Assembly (NCBI GenBank): GCA_036258055.1
Contig: DATAEK010000084.1
Location: 1 to 42,605, forward strand
Direction: 5' to 3'
DNA: 42,605 bases
DNA from: DATAEK01 sp036258055
GTDB lineage: Bacteria; Acidobacteriota; Vicinamibacteria; Vicinamibacterales; 2-12-FULL-66-21
Shown here: positions 1 to 9,200 of the stretch, piece by piece
Layout: each line of letters starts with the position of its first letter
Numbering within the stretch: the stretch's first letter is position 1
The notes under the pieces: generated by a model
Told to the model about the DNA's origin: nothing
Databases searched by the model: none
The model's input: the letters and a program-made list of their open reading frames with translations, nothing else
Position numbers and translations under genes: made by a program

Positions 1-21
1 ATTGTTGATTGGGGATTGGCA
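1..21. repeat. Degenerate 7-bp tandem repeat (ATTGTTG/ATTGGGG type)
   Basis: Three consecutive heptamers begin with ATTG. They are the reverse complement of the CAATCCN units found at 123-248, so the two blocks form an inverted arrangement around about 100 bp of ordinary sequence. The array is cut by the window edge. The rest of 1-250 shows no gene on either strand. Confidence 0.6.
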
Positions 22-122
22 TCCCTACGCGATGGACGCGAGTCGCGGTCGAATCGAACTGTCACGCGCCCCGAGCATCCGGCCAAGGCCTTCGTATCCG
101 CCGGTCACGCCCCGCGAGACTC

Positions 123-252
123 CAATCATCAATCCTCAATCCCCAGTCCAGCGATCCTCAATCCACATTCCCCCAATCCAGCGATCGTCAATCCTCAATC
201 CCCCAATCCACAATCAGCGATCTGCAATCCTCAATCATCAATCTGCATTGTT
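123..252. repeat. Degenerate 7-bp tandem repeat array (CAATCCT type)
   Basis: About 18 units of a degenerate heptamer, mostly CAATCCT, CAATCCC, CAATCAT or CAATCTG, with a few 8-bp units such as GCGATCCT. The last unit runs into the stop codon (TAA, minus strand, 251-253) of the adaptor gene, so the array forms its immediate 3' flank. The composition is unlike the neighbouring GC-rich coding DNA. There are no spacers, so this is not CRISPR. Confidence 0.85.
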
Positions 253-2152
253 ACCGACCTCTTCCACCCCCGCCGCCGCCCGGGCCGCCGCCGCGGTTCG
301 GTCCCCGCTGCGGGCCCATCAGCGGGTTGTTACTCTGGTTGCTCTGGCCCGGCGTCGTCTTGGGCTCGAGGCCCGTGACCATGTTGGTGACGACTTCCTG
401 ACCTTCCTTGATCTCGCCGTTCAGGATCTCGGTGAACGTGCCGTCCGAGACTCCGAGGCGGAGACTGATCGACTTCAGCTTCTTGTCGATATAGAGCCAC
501 GCGCGGCCACGGGTTTCGACGGTTGGCAGCGGACCGAACAGCGCATCGATCGTCGTGGCGCCGCTCAGGTGCGAGGCACCCGGCGTGATGCTCGCGGCGA
601 TCCCCCGCGACGAGTCCGCTCGACGGCTTTGCCCGTTGGCGGAGCTCGACGCGCTCGCGTTGCCTTGACCGTTCGGGGTTCCCTGGTTGCTGCCGCCGCG
701 GCCATCTCCACCCCCACCGCCATTGGCCATCCGCTCGCGCATCCGCTCCTGGAAGCGCTCACGCTCCTCCGGGGTCATGTTCGCCATGCGCTCTTCCATG
801 CGCTTGCGGCGTTCTTCCGGCGTCATGTTCGGATCGAAACCGCGTCCGCCACTCGAGCCGCCGCGGCCGCCACCACTGCCGTTTTCCATCCGATCGCCGC
901 CACCACGCGCTTCAGCGGCGGGTGCCCGCCCTCCTGGTTGCTGCGACGACGAGTTGGCACCGGGATTTGCTGCGGCAGAGGTCGAGGGTGCCGTCGAGGG
1001 CTGCGACGGCTGTCCTGACGTGGCACTCTGCCCGTTGCCAGGTTGCGGTTGGCCATTGGCAGCCTGTCCACTACCGCCGCCCGGGCCCTGACCGTTGCGA
1101 CCGCCGCCGAAACCCTGACGTCCGCCGTTCGCGGCGTTGACGCCCCCGCGTCCGCGCTGGAGCTCTGGTGGCACTTCCTGATTCAGGACCTGGAACATTT
1201 CCTCGGTCGGGCGGAAGCGGAGCGCGGCGGCCGGCATGCGCAGCACGTTCGATCGGCGCGCCACCTCGATGTTCACGTTCGCCGTCATGCCGGGCTTCAG
1301 CTTGAGCTGATCGTTCGGGACGGCGATGACGGTCGAGTAGGTCACGACGTTCTGCACGACCGTGGGCTGCAGTCGTACCTGTTCGACCAAGCCAATGAAC
1401 GTCTCGGTCGGGAACGCATCAACGCGAAACGTGACGTTCTGTCCGGGCCGCATCCGGCCGACGTCGGCCTCGTCGATGTTGGCGAGCACCTGCATCTTGG
1501 TCAGGTCCGCGGCGAGGATGTACAGCGTGGGCGCCGACATGCTTGCAGCGACCGTCTGTCCGACGTCCACGTTGCGCGAGATCACGATGCCGTCGATCGG
1601 CGCCGTGATGATCGTGTGATCGAGATTCACCTTCTGGTTGTTCAGGCTGGCCTTGGCCTGCACGAGCGCGGCTTCGGACGACTTGATCTGCGCTTCGGCA
1701 GACCTGACGTTGACGTCGGCCGTCTCGAGGTCGGTCTTCGGGATGAGGTTCCTGTCCCACATCGCCTTCGCGCGGGCGAGTTTCTGATTGGCGTCCGCCA
1801 GGTTCACTCGAAGACGCTCGAGATCCGCCTCCGACCGGGTGACGTTCGCTTCCTGCTGTTCGATCTGGGTCTGAATCAGCGACGGATCCAGCTTGGCGAT
1901 GATCTGGCCCTTCCGGACGATCTTGTTGAAGTCGGCGAAGAGTTCCTGCACGGTGCCCGACACTTGCGTCCCGACGTCGACGGTCTCGACGGCCTGCAAC
2001 GTGCCGGTCGCGGCGACGACGTCCACGACGTCTCCCCGGGTGACCTGCATCGTGGTCACCTGCGGTTCAGGTGCCCGGCGGCTCCGGTAGTAGGCGCCGG
2101 CCCCCGCGCCGACCGCCACGAGCACGACAAGAAGAGCGATGAACTTTTTCAT
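251..2152 (-). CDS. MacA/HlyD-type periplasmic adaptor with large Gly-rich insertion
   Basis: A 633-residue membrane-fusion (adaptor) protein that should link an inner-membrane pump to a TolC channel. An N-terminal membrane anchor (about residues 5-22) is followed by a lipoyl/barrel half, a coiled-coil hairpin (about 85-170) and the second lipoyl and beta-barrel parts, ending near residue 313. About 220 residues of Gly/Gln/Asn/Pro-rich sequence then intervene before a C-terminal beta domain resumes near 535. The insertion contains two adjacent 16-residue repeats starting MTPEER (residues 443 and 459). Family members are usually 380-450 residues, so the insertion accounts for the excess. It is last in the operon within the window; MacA-type adaptors often precede MacB ABC genes, but the next gene lies outside. 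The adaptor fold is clear; the partner pump is inferred. Confidence 0.9.
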   Translation of the reverse strand: MKKFIALLVVLVAVGAGAGAYYRSRRAPEPQVTTMQVTRGDVVDVVAATGTLQAVETVDVGTQVSGTVQELFADFNKIVRKGQIIAKLDPSLIQTQIEQQEANVTRSEADLERLRVNLADANQKLARAKAMWDRNLIPKTDLETADVNVRSAEAQIKSSEAALVQAKASLNNQKVNLDHTIITAPIDGIVISRNVDVGQTVAASMSAPTLYILAADLTKMQVLANIDEADVGRMRPGQNVTFRVDAFPTETFIGLVEQVRLQPTVVQNVVTYSTVIAVPNDQLKLKPGMTANVNIEVARRSNVLRMPAAALRFRPTEEMFQVLNQEVPPELQRGRGGVNAANGGRQGFGGGRNGQGPGGGSGQAANGQPQPGNGQSATSGQPSQPSTAPSTSAAANPGANSSSQQPGGRAPAAEARGGGDRMENGSGGGRGGSSGGRGFDPNMTPEERRKRMEERMANMTPEERERFQERMRERMANGGGGGDGRGGSNQGTPNGQGNASASSSANGQSRRADSSRGIAASITPGASHLSGATTIDALFGPLPTVETRGRAWLYIDKKLKSISLRLGVSDGTFTEILNGEIKEGQEVVTNMVTGLEPKTTPGQSNQSNNPLMGPQRGPNRGGGPGGGGGGRGR

Positions 2153-2187
2153 GATGACGAATCCTGCCCGATCGAACGATTGGGCCC

Positions 2188-5100
2188 CTACGAATGCTTC
2201 GGCGCGCGCAGTCCTTTCCAGCCTTCCTCGAAGAGCGTGTACACCGTCGGCACGAAGACCAGCGTAATGAGCGTCGAGGCCGTCAACCCGCCGATGACGA
2301 CGCGCGCGAGCGGCGCCTGGAGCTCGGAACCTTCGCCGATGCCGAGCGACATCGGCACCAGACCGAGAATCGTCGCCAGGCTGGTCATGAGGATCGGGCG
2401 GAGTCGCGTCCGGCCTGCTGTGGCCACCGCTTCCCGTAGCGGGAGACCGTCGCGCCGCCGGAGGACGTTGGTGTAGTCGACGAGCAAAATCGCATTACTT
2501 ACGACGATGCCCGCCAGCATGATTACTCCGATGTACGCCTGAAGACTGAATGTGGTCCCCGTGAGCTTCAGCGCGAGGACGACCCCAATCGCCGCGAGCG
2601 GCACCGAGAACATGATGATGAACGGGTCGCGGAGCGACTCGTACTGCGACGCCATGACCGCGTAGACCAGCACGACCGCGAGGATCAGCATCAACTGGAG
2701 TTGGCTGAACGCTCGGGCCTGCTCTTCGACCTCCGATCCGAATCCAACGCTGAAGTCCTGCGGCACGTGCACGTCGGGCAGCCGGCTGCTCACCGCGGAG
2801 ACGGCGTCGCTGAGCGCAGCCTCCGGCTCGGCGGTCACGCGGATGATGCGTTCCTGGTTTTTGCGTTGAATCTCGGTCGGACCCGACTGGTTGCGAAGCG
2901 TCAGCAGGCTCTTCGCCTGCAGCACCTGACCTTGCGGGTTGCTGACCAGGATTTCGTTGATGTCCTCGACACGTTCGCGGTCTTCTTCTCGGAGGCGGAC
3001 GATGATCGGGTACTCGTTGCCTCCCTCTCGGAAGAACGCCGCCTGCGTTCCGCCGACGTTGGTTCGGATCGAGTTCGCGACGCCGGTCACGGACAGCCCC
3101 AGCAGCGCCGCCTTCGGACGATCGACTTGAATCGCGAGCTCCGGCCGACCGTCGTCGCGTCCGACGCGGGCGTTGCGCACTTCGGGCACGCGGTCCATGA
3201 CCGCCTTGGCGTCCTGCGCCAGACGCCGGGCCTGGTCGAGATCGTCCCCGCGGATTTCGAGAGCAATGCGGGATTCGCCGCCGCCGCCGAGAATGCGGTT
3301 GAACTGCTGATTGCCGCCGGACGCGCGCGTGCTGATGATGACACCCGGGATGACGCCCGTGAGCTGCCGGTTCAGGTCCCGCGCGATCTGCTCGCTGGTG
3401 CGCTTCCGTTCGTCTTTCGGGACGAGTCTCACGGTGGCGTTCGCACGGTTCGTTCCGCCCGGTCCAAAGCCGCCACCGCCGGCCTGGGTGATGATGGTGA
3501 TCTGCTCCGGCACGTTGTCTTTGAGGAACGCTTCCAGGCGGAGTGCCACATCCTGCGCGCGCTCGATCCGCGTTCCGACGGGCAATTCGGCGGTCACGCT
3601 GACCTCGCCCTCGTCAGCCTGCGGCATCAGCTCGAAGCCAATCGTCGGCAGCACCAGAAACGCGGCGACAACGGCGGCGACGCCGACACCGATGACGGTC
3701 GGGCGATGCACCAGGGCGCGGTCGATCAGCTTTCGATACCCGTCGTCCATTCCGTCGAGGAACTTCTCACTCGCCGTGTACAGCCGGCCGGTGAGTCCTC
3801 GACGCTCGGCGACCGGCGGCGGCAGCTTCAGCAGCCGCGAGCAGAGAACCGGCACGATCGTGACCGCGACAAACAGCGACATCGTCAGGGAGAACATGAC
3901 GACGATCGACAGCTGTTTGAACAGGATGCTCGAGACGCCGGTCAGGAAGAGGAGCGGGATGAACACGGCGATGTGGGTCAGCGTCGACGCGAGGATCGCG
4001 GACCACACCTCCTCGCTCGCATCGAGCGCCGCCTGCATCCGCTCCTTGCCATGCTCCATGTGCCTGAACGTGTTCTCGAGCACGACGATCGCGGCGTCCA
4101 CGATCATGCCGATGCCGAGCGCGAGGCCGCCGAACGTCATCGTGTTGAGCGTGTAGCCGGCAAAGTAGAGCAGGGCGAATGTCCCGACGACGGAGATCGG
4201 GATCGAGGTGAACACGATGAACGTCGCGCGCAGGTTCCGCAGGAACAGGAAGATGATGAGCATCACCAGCGTGCCGCCGATCAGCGCGTGGTCCTGGACG
4301 GCGGAGATCGATCGCTTGATGAAGACCGAGCTGTCGTCGAGAACCGTCAGCGTGAGCCCGGGCACCTCGCGATTGATCCGCGCCACTTCGGCGCGGACGG
4401 CGTCGGCGATGGCGACCGTGTTCTGGCCCGACTGCTTCGTGATCCGCAGCCGCACGCCGGGCTTGCCATTGATCCGAGTAAACGCCCGGAAGTCCTCGGT
4501 CGAGTCGTTCACCTGCGCGATGTCGCGCATGTAGACGGGGACACCCTGCCGCGTCATCACGACGAGATCGCGGATCTCGTCGAGGTTTTCGAATTGCCCT
4601 TCGCTGCGGACCAGATAGGTGCGGTCCCCTTCGTCGATCTCGCCCAGCGGGATGTTCTGGTTCTCGGACCGCAGCAGGTTGATGATGCGATCGACTGGCA
4701 GCTCGAGGGCGGTAGTCTTCTCCTTCGACAGCGACACGTGGATCTGACGGCGCAATCCGCCTTCGACGCTGACCGACGCCACGCCCGGCACGCGCTCGAG
4801 GCGCGGTGACAGATCGTGCTCGCCGATCTCTCGCAAGCGGACGCGATCGAAATCTCCTTCGACACCGACGCTCATGATCGGTTGAGCGTTCGCGTCGAAC
4901 TTGAACATCACCGGCGGGTCCGCTTCCTCAGGAAGCCGGCCGCGGACCCGATCCAGACGATTGCGCACGTCGTCGGCGGCCTCGTTCAGATCGGTGCCCC
5001 ACGCGAAATTCAACGTCACCCGGCTCGAGCCCTCCTGAGAGGTCGATTCGAGACGCTCGAGCCCGGCGACGGCGCTCATCGCCTGCTCGATCGGACGGGT

Positions 5101-5289
5101 GACGAGCTCTTCCATCTCGAGAGGGCCGACGCCCGCGTAGCCCACGCGCACCGTGATGCTCGGGAACGACACGTCCGGCATCAAATCGACGGGCAGCCGC
5201 TCTAGGCTCATCACGCCGAGCAGGATGACCACGCCCGAGATCATGAACATCGTGACAGGACGCTGGATCGCGAGTCGCGGGATGCTCAT
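2188..5289 (-). CDS. RND-family efflux permease (AcrB/MdtB-like)
   Basis: A 1033-residue inner-membrane proton-driven pump of the HAE1-like resistance-nodulation-division superfamily, full length for the family. It begins with the typical N-terminal cytoplasmic/TM1 sequence, has two large periplasmic loops and twelve expected membrane segments. TM4 carries GMIVDAAIVVLEN; AcrB/MexB have two adjacent Asp here, whereas this protein has a single Asp followed by Ala, as in several Asp-Asn type relatives. The gene overlaps the upstream adaptor by 4 nt (ATGA, 5286-5289), which suggests translational coupling. It is flanked by adaptors on both sides and preceded by a TolC gene, so a complete tripartite pump is encoded. 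The substrate cannot be read from the sequence. Confidence 0.95.
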   Translation of the reverse strand: MSIPRLAIQRPVTMFMISGVVILLGVMSLERLPVDLMPDVSFPSITVRVGYAGVGPLEMEELVTRPIEQAMSAVAGLERLESTSQEGSSRVTLNFAWGTDLNEAADDVRNRLDRVRGRLPEEADPPVMFKFDANAQPIMSVGVEGDFDRVRLREIGEHDLSPRLERVPGVASVSVEGGLRRQIHVSLSKEKTTALELPVDRIINLLRSENQNIPLGEIDEGDRTYLVRSEGQFENLDEIRDLVVMTRQGVPVYMRDIAQVNDSTEDFRAFTRINGKPGVRLRITKQSGQNTVAIADAVRAEVARINREVPGLTLTVLDDSSVFIKRSISAVQDHALIGGTLVMLIIFLFLRNLRATFIVFTSIPISVVGTFALLYFAGYTLNTMTFGGLALGIGMIVDAAIVVLENTFRHMEHGKERMQAALDASEEVWSAILASTLTHIAVFIPLLFLTGVSSILFKQLSIVVMFSLTMSLFVAVTIVPVLCSRLLKLPPPVAERRGLTGRLYTASEKFLDGMDDGYRKLIDRALVHRPTVIGVGVAAVVAAFLVLPTIGFELMPQADEGEVSVTAELPVGTRIERAQDVALRLEAFLKDNVPEQITIITQAGGGGFGPGGTNRANATVRLVPKDERKRTSEQIARDLNRQLTGVIPGVIISTRASGGNQQFNRILGGGGESRIALEIRGDDLDQARRLAQDAKAVMDRVPEVRNARVGRDDGRPELAIQVDRPKAALLGLSVTGVANSIRTNVGGTQAAFFREGGNEYPIIVRLREEDRERVEDINEILVSNPQGQVLQAKSLLTLRNQSGPTEIQRKNQERIIRVTAEPEAALSDAVSAVSSRLPDVHVPQDFSVGFGSEVEEQARAFSQLQLMLILAVVLVYAVMASQYESLRDPFIIMFSVPLAAIGVVLALKLTGTTFSLQAYIGVIMLAGIVVSNAILLVDYTNVLRRRDGLPLREAVATAGRTRLRPILMTSLATILGLVPMSLGIGEGSELQAPLARVVIGGLTASTLITLVFVPTVYTLFEEGWKGLRAPKHS

Positions 5290-6620
5290 CGACTGTGCCC
5301 CTCACCTTGCGGCCGCAGTTCCGCGCCTTCCGCGTGGTCGCCGCCGCGGCGACCGGACGACGCGGGAACGACGCGGTCGCCATCCTTCAACGCACCCGCG
5401 CCGGTCGTGATGACGCGCGTGCCATCCTGCAGCCCGGCGGTGATTTCGATCTGCTGACCGTCGCGGAGACCGGTTTCAACGGGCTGGAAGTGGACGGTCA
5501 CGGTTCGGGTTTCTGTGCCGGACCGCTCGCCGCCATTCGACCGTCCGTCGCTGGCGTGCCGGCCGTCAGCTTGCTGGGCGCTGGACGCGATGAACACACC
5601 GTTCTTGCCGTCGAGGCTTACCAGCGCGGTGCTTGGAATCGTCAGCGCGTTCGGCCGCAGGCTAATGGTCAACTGCACACGCGCGTACATGCCGGGCTTG
5701 AGACGGAAGCCGGGATTCGGTACTTCGATTTCCATTTCAGCGGTTCGCGTCGCCGGGTCGAACACCGGCGCGACGCGGCTCACGCGGCCGGTGAACTTTT
5801 CGCCGGGGTAGGCATCGACCTCGACGGCCGCCGGCGTGCCCGCCACCACGCGCTTCACGTCCTTTTCGACGAGGTTCGCGACCATACGGACCGTGCGAAT
5901 GTCCACGACCGACGCGACCGGAGCGTTCGTGCTCGCGAACGCACCGGGATCGAGAAAACGCTTCCCGACGAAGCCATCGACCGGTGACACGATCTGCGTG
6001 TTCGACAACGTGACCTTCAACTCCTCGAGCCGCGCCTTGGCCTGCTCGAACTGCGCTCGCGTGAGATCGACCTGGGCGAGGGCGGCTTGATACCGAGCCT
6101 CGGTGTCGTCGTAGGTTTGCTGCGGCAGCAGTTGCCGCTCGTACAAGCTCTTCGATCGATCGAGATTTGTCTTTGCCAGCTTCAGATCCGCTTCGCGTTG
6201 CCGGATCGATGCCTGCGACACCTGATAGGACGCCTCCGCCTGCCGCACCTGCTCCTGAATCTCGAGGTCCTCGACCTTCGCGATGACCTGGCCCCGCCGG
6301 ACCGGGTCGCCGAGCTTGACGTTCACCGACTGCAGCCGGCCGTTCACGCGCGGCACGACTAACACCGTTGCCTCGCCAATCAGGTTGCCGACGATGACGA
6401 CCTGCTCGGAGACCAGCTTTCGCGTGACCGTCGCGAACTCGACGGTCATCGGCGTTCGCATCCCGCCCGGTGAACCTCGCCCGGCCTGCCCACCGCCCGG
6501 TGCGGAATTGGGGCGGGCCGAGCCGTCCACGCCGGGCGGATCACCGGCCCGCTGATACACGATGAACCCTGCCAAGGCGAGAACGGCGACAGCAGGGATC
6601 AGAAGCGCCTTCTTCTTCAT
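5286..6620 (-). CDS. RND efflux periplasmic adaptor subunit
   Basis: A 444-residue membrane-fusion protein. It has an N-terminal anchor (residues 4-20) and a short Gly/Pro-rich linker, then a lipoyl half, a long coiled-coil hairpin (about 115-200), a second lipoyl half with the family sequence SPVDGFVGKRFLDPG, and beta-barrel and membrane-proximal domains. The chosen ATG (6618-6620) opens on a Lys-rich n-region followed by a hydrophobic stretch; a longer in-frame start at 6704 would run into tolC and lacks family support. The gene lies 13 nt after tolC and overlaps the RND permease by 4 nt, so it is the likely primary adaptor of that pump. Confidence 0.92.
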   Translation of the reverse strand: MKKKALLIPAVAVLALAGFIVYQRAGDPPGVDGSARPNSAPGGGQAGRGSPGGMRTPMTVEFATVTRKLVSEQVVIVGNLIGEATVLVVPRVNGRLQSVNVKLGDPVRRGQVIAKVEDLEIQEQVRQAEASYQVSQASIRQREADLKLAKTNLDRSKSLYERQLLPQQTYDDTEARYQAALAQVDLTRAQFEQAKARLEELKVTLSNTQIVSPVDGFVGKRFLDPGAFASTNAPVASVVDIRTVRMVANLVEKDVKRVVAGTPAAVEVDAYPGEKFTGRVSRVAPVFDPATRTAEMEIEVPNPGFRLKPGMYARVQLTISLRPNALTIPSTALVSLDGKNGVFIASSAQQADGRHASDGRSNGGERSGTETRTVTVHFQPVETGLRDGQQIEITAGLQDGTRVITTGAGALKDGDRVVPASSGRRGGDHAEGAELRPQGEGHSR

Positions 6621-6633
6621 GTACTGGCTGGTC

Positions 6634-8400
6634 TTACTGACCGCCTCCTCCACCACCACCAGTAGTACCGCTCTGACCGCCAACGGCCGTACCGCCTGTG
6701 GCATTGGCGCCGCCGCCGACGGTTCCGATTGTGCTCACGTTGCCGCCGCTGCCGACAGTCTGTGCCTGTTCGAAGTTCACGAGCGCGCGGCGGTAGGCGA
6801 GGACCGATCGCAGTTCGGAGGTCTGCGCATCCGCCAGATCGCGCTGCGCCTGCACCACCTCGAAGTTCGTGGCCATGCCGACTTCGTACTTGCTCTGCGC
6901 CGCCTCGAGTCGCTTCTGCGACAGTTCGCGCGCCACGCCGGCGGTCTGCACGCTCTGCAGGCTGCTCTGGACGGTGAGCGCCGCATTCGTCACATCGGTG
7001 GCGATCTGCAGTTCGAGCGCTTTCATCTGCGCCTGCGACTGCTGAATCGTGAGCCGAGACCGCGCCACGTTCGACTCCGCCGCGCTCGTGCCGAGCGGCC
7101 AGGCGAAGTTCATCCCGACGTTCCAGCTCGGCGCATCAAAGCGGCCAATGTTGCGCAACGCGTCGAAGTACCCAGAGGGGATGACGTTGACGATGGGTGA
7201 CCCGAGCTGCGAGTTGTCGCGTTGGAAGATCGTGCCGCCGACACCCGCCAGACCGTACCCTGCATTCAAGTTGAGTTGCGGTTTCGTCAGATCGACCTGG
7301 TTCTTGAGGTTGATGTCGTTGATCTTGAGCGAGTTCTTCGCGCGTGCCAGGTCCGTCCGCTCGCCGAGCGCGCGGGTCACGGCCGCCTCGAGATTGATCG
7401 ACTCCGGGGTGGACGGCGGACGATCGGTCGGGTTGATCGAAGACGTCCACAGGGGATCGTCCGTGCCGCTCACGATCAGTCGCTTCAGCGCGAGCTCGGA
7501 GGTCCGCACCGTCGCCTGGTTCGTGACCAGCGTCTGCCGGCGGGTGGCTTCCTCGGCCTGTGCCGTGACGACGTCGATCGGCGCGAGCGTGCCGATCTCG
7601 ACGCGCGCTTGGTTGTCCTGCACCAGCTTCGTCGCGAGCGACAGGGAATTCTCCGCGGCTTCCTCGGCCTGTATCGCGAACACCAGATCCCAGTACGCAT
7701 TGCGCACGCTCGCCTGCGTCGACGAGATAATTGCCCGTAGCGAGATCTCGTCGTTGGTCTGGTTGAGGCGGTTGGTGAGCAGCGCCGCGCGCGTCGAATC
7801 AATGCCGAAGCCTCGCAGCAGAGGCTGGACGTAGTTTGCGGTGATGCCCGAGCGCCAGAGGGGATTGCGGGTGTTGAACGTGCTTGGCGAATTGGCCCGT
7901 GAGCTCGTATATGCGACGTTGTACGAGGCGCCACCCCACCAGAGGTTCTGCGCGAACCCGGATGACCAATCGACCGTTCCCGTCTGGGTGATCACCGTGA
8001 TGCCTTGAGTCTGATTCGTGGGAATCTGGCTCTGGCTTCGGTTGTTGAACGTCGAGGTAAGGTTGGGCCGGTACGTCGCCTCGAGACCCGCGATGGTGAA
8101 ATCCCACGTCCGCGGCGTGAGCCGCGCGACCGAGATGTCGATGTTCTTGTCGAGCGCCCGCTGAACCGCGTCCTCGACCTGGAGATCGACTCGAGTGCCA
8201 GGCGTCACGAATTTGTCGGGCTGCACCGCCGGCTGCTGCACAGGCGCGAGCTGCTGCATCGCCTGCTGAATCAGCTCACGGACGTGCGCGGTCTCTTTGT
8301 CCTTGTCGGTGGCGGTGCCCGAGGACTGCTGCGCCCACGCGGGCGCGGCCAACGCGGCGACCAGCGCCGCGACAGCGCAGAATGGTGCGGTCTTGCTCAC
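6634..8400 (-). CDS. TolC-family outer-membrane efflux channel
   Basis: A 588-residue protein with a signal peptide (about residues 1-24, AWA-QQ cleavage) and two related long alpha-helical/beta halves typical of TolC/OprM factors, such as the segment near AAQSKYEVGMATNFEVVQAQ. The C-terminus is a Gly/Thr-rich tail. A GTG at 8398-8400 is chosen because GGAGG sits 5 nt upstream; an in-frame TTG at 8412 would place the ribosome-binding site inside the gene. It lies between the Spy-like gene and the first adaptor, in an apparent five-gene export operon. It is longer than E. coli TolC by about 90 residues, mostly in N-terminal and C-terminal extensions. Confidence 0.92.
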   Translation of the reverse strand: MSKTAPFCAVAALVAALAAPAWAQQSSGTATDKDKETAHVRELIQQAMQQLAPVQQPAVQPDKFVTPGTRVDLQVEDAVQRALDKNIDISVARLTPRTWDFTIAGLEATYRPNLTSTFNNRSQSQIPTNQTQGITVITQTGTVDWSSGFAQNLWWGGASYNVAYTSSRANSPSTFNTRNPLWRSGITANYVQPLLRGFGIDSTRAALLTNRLNQTNDEISLRAIISSTQASVRNAYWDLVFAIQAEEAAENSLSLATKLVQDNQARVEIGTLAPIDVVTAQAEEATRRQTLVTNQATVRTSELALKRLIVSGTDDPLWTSSINPTDRPPSTPESINLEAAVTRALGERTDLARAKNSLKINDINLKNQVDLTKPQLNLNAGYGLAGVGGTIFQRDNSQLGSPIVNVIPSGYFDALRNIGRFDAPSWNVGMNFAWPLGTSAAESNVARSRLTIQQSQAQMKALELQIATDVTNAALTVQSSLQSVQTAGVARELSQKRLEAAQSKYEVGMATNFEVVQAQRDLADAQTSELRSVLAYRRALVNFEQAQTVGSGGNVSTIGTVGGGANATGGTAVGGQSGTTGGGGGGGQ

Positions 8401-8453
8401 GAGGTCCTCCAAGAGAGTGATTCGACTAGTGCCTACTGCGGGGATGGAGCGGC

Positions 8454-8990
8454 TTACGGTTCGCTGCGCCGGCCGCCCTTGTCCCCTTGCTTCTTCCGGG
8501 CTTCCTCGCGGCGGTCGCGCAGCTCTTTGACCTTGACGCGCTGCTCCGGCGTCAAGAGGAGATTAATCCGATACAGCATCACAGTGTGGGTCTTGTTGAT
8601 GTCCGCGCGCAGCCGCTCGACCTTCTCCGACAGCTGGGCCACGACGGTCCAATCGGCCGTGCTGTCCTTGACGATGTTGGAGAGGAGATCTTCCTGCTCG
8701 TCGAACTGGCGCCACGCCTCGCGCTGCTTCGGTGCGATCGACTCGAAGATGGCGTCGATGTCACGGGACTGCTGCTCGGTGATCCCCAGTTCCTTCCGGT
8801 CGTCGGGGTTCAGCCACCACTTCCAGCGCTGCTGGCCGTCCGATTTGGGCGACGATGCTGGCTGGGCCGGCGCCGGCTGCGACGGCTGTGGTTTGACGTT
8901 CTGCCCGGCCTGCTGACGCTCGCACGTGGCCGCCTGCGCCGAGGGAACCCACAGCGAAACGATGAAGATCCAGGCGATGTGCCTTGCCAT
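8454..8990 (-). CDS. Spy/CpxP-like periplasmic protein
   Basis: A 178-residue protein with a signal peptide (cleavage near residue 20), a Gln/Pro/Ala-rich linker, then an all-helical domain. The segments GITEQQSRDID and LLTPEQRVKVKELRDRR match the paired LTxEQ motifs of the Spy/CpxP/ZraP periplasmic chaperone or metal-responsive family. It is the first gene of the operon with tolC, adaptor, RND pump and adaptor. Such proteins often accompany metal or envelope-stress efflux systems, so a sensing or chaperone role for the pump is plausible but inferred. The second adaptor in this operon carries similar MTPEER motifs. Confidence 0.75.
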   Translation of the reverse strand: MARHIAWIFIVSLWVPSAQAATCERQQAGQNVKPQPSQPAPAQPASSPKSDGQQRWKWWLNPDDRKELGITEQQSRDIDAIFESIAPKQREAWRQFDEQEDLLSNIVKDSTADWTVVAQLSEKVERLRADINKTHTVMLYRINLLLTPEQRVKVKELRDRREEARKKQGDKGGRRSEP

Positions 8991-9045
8991 ATTTCGTGCT
9001 CTCCCAAACTGAGGATTACGGGGGTATTACGACACCGTTGGTAGG

Positions 9046-9066
9046 GACGTTTACTGTAAGTGAAAC
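9046..9066. promoter_or_regulatory. Candidate activator site upstream of sigma-54 promoter
   Basis: An imperfect inverted repeat has arms GACGTTTAC (9046-9054) and GTGAAAC (9060-9066). It resembles the paired GACGTTTCACC elements at 15655 and 15679. It lies about 90-110 bp upstream of the start site predicted from the sigma-54 motif at 9131, a usual distance for enhancer-binding proteins. Function is inferred. Confidence 0.35.
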
Positions 9067-9130
9067 CCCGGATGTCGGAGCAGCCTCAGTTTTGCCAGCG
9101 TAAATAGCTGATGACACGCGGGTTTTGACA

Positions 9131-9146
9131 TGGCACCTCACTTGCG
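9131..9146 (+). promoter_or_regulatory. Sigma-54 (-24/-12) promoter
   Basis: TGGCACCTCACTTGCG fits the sigma-54 consensus: TGGCAC at -24, TTGC at -12, and GG and GC exactly 10 bases apart. Transcription would begin near 9157, about 44 bp before the GTG of the small membrane-protein gene. A TTGACA overlaps just upstream (9125-9130) but has no convincing -10 partner. Confidence 0.7.
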
Positions 9147-9200
9147 TACTGACCGGTGCGACCGGCGGGCTCCCCGTCGGGTCCGGACAGGAGCATCGCC

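Noticed and set aside
123..252. CRISPR-like array
   Set aside because: Units are 7-8 bp and directly joined, with no unique spacers and no cas genes in the window.
2701..4809. Long open frame on the plus strand opposite the RND permease
   Set aside because: Low-complexity Arg/Asp/His-rich translation with no family resemblance; it is the antisense shadow of a high-GC gene whose own frame encodes a clear RND pump.
8401..8412. TTG start for the tolC gene at 8412
   Set aside because: The GGAGG ribosome-binding site lies between this TTG and the GTG at 8400, so the GTG is the better start.
9083..9097. Minus-strand sigma-54-like motif (TGGCAAAACTGAGGC) upstream of the Spy-like operon
   Set aside because: The -24 half is fair but the -12 half (GAGGC) lacks TTGC; spacing alone is not enough.
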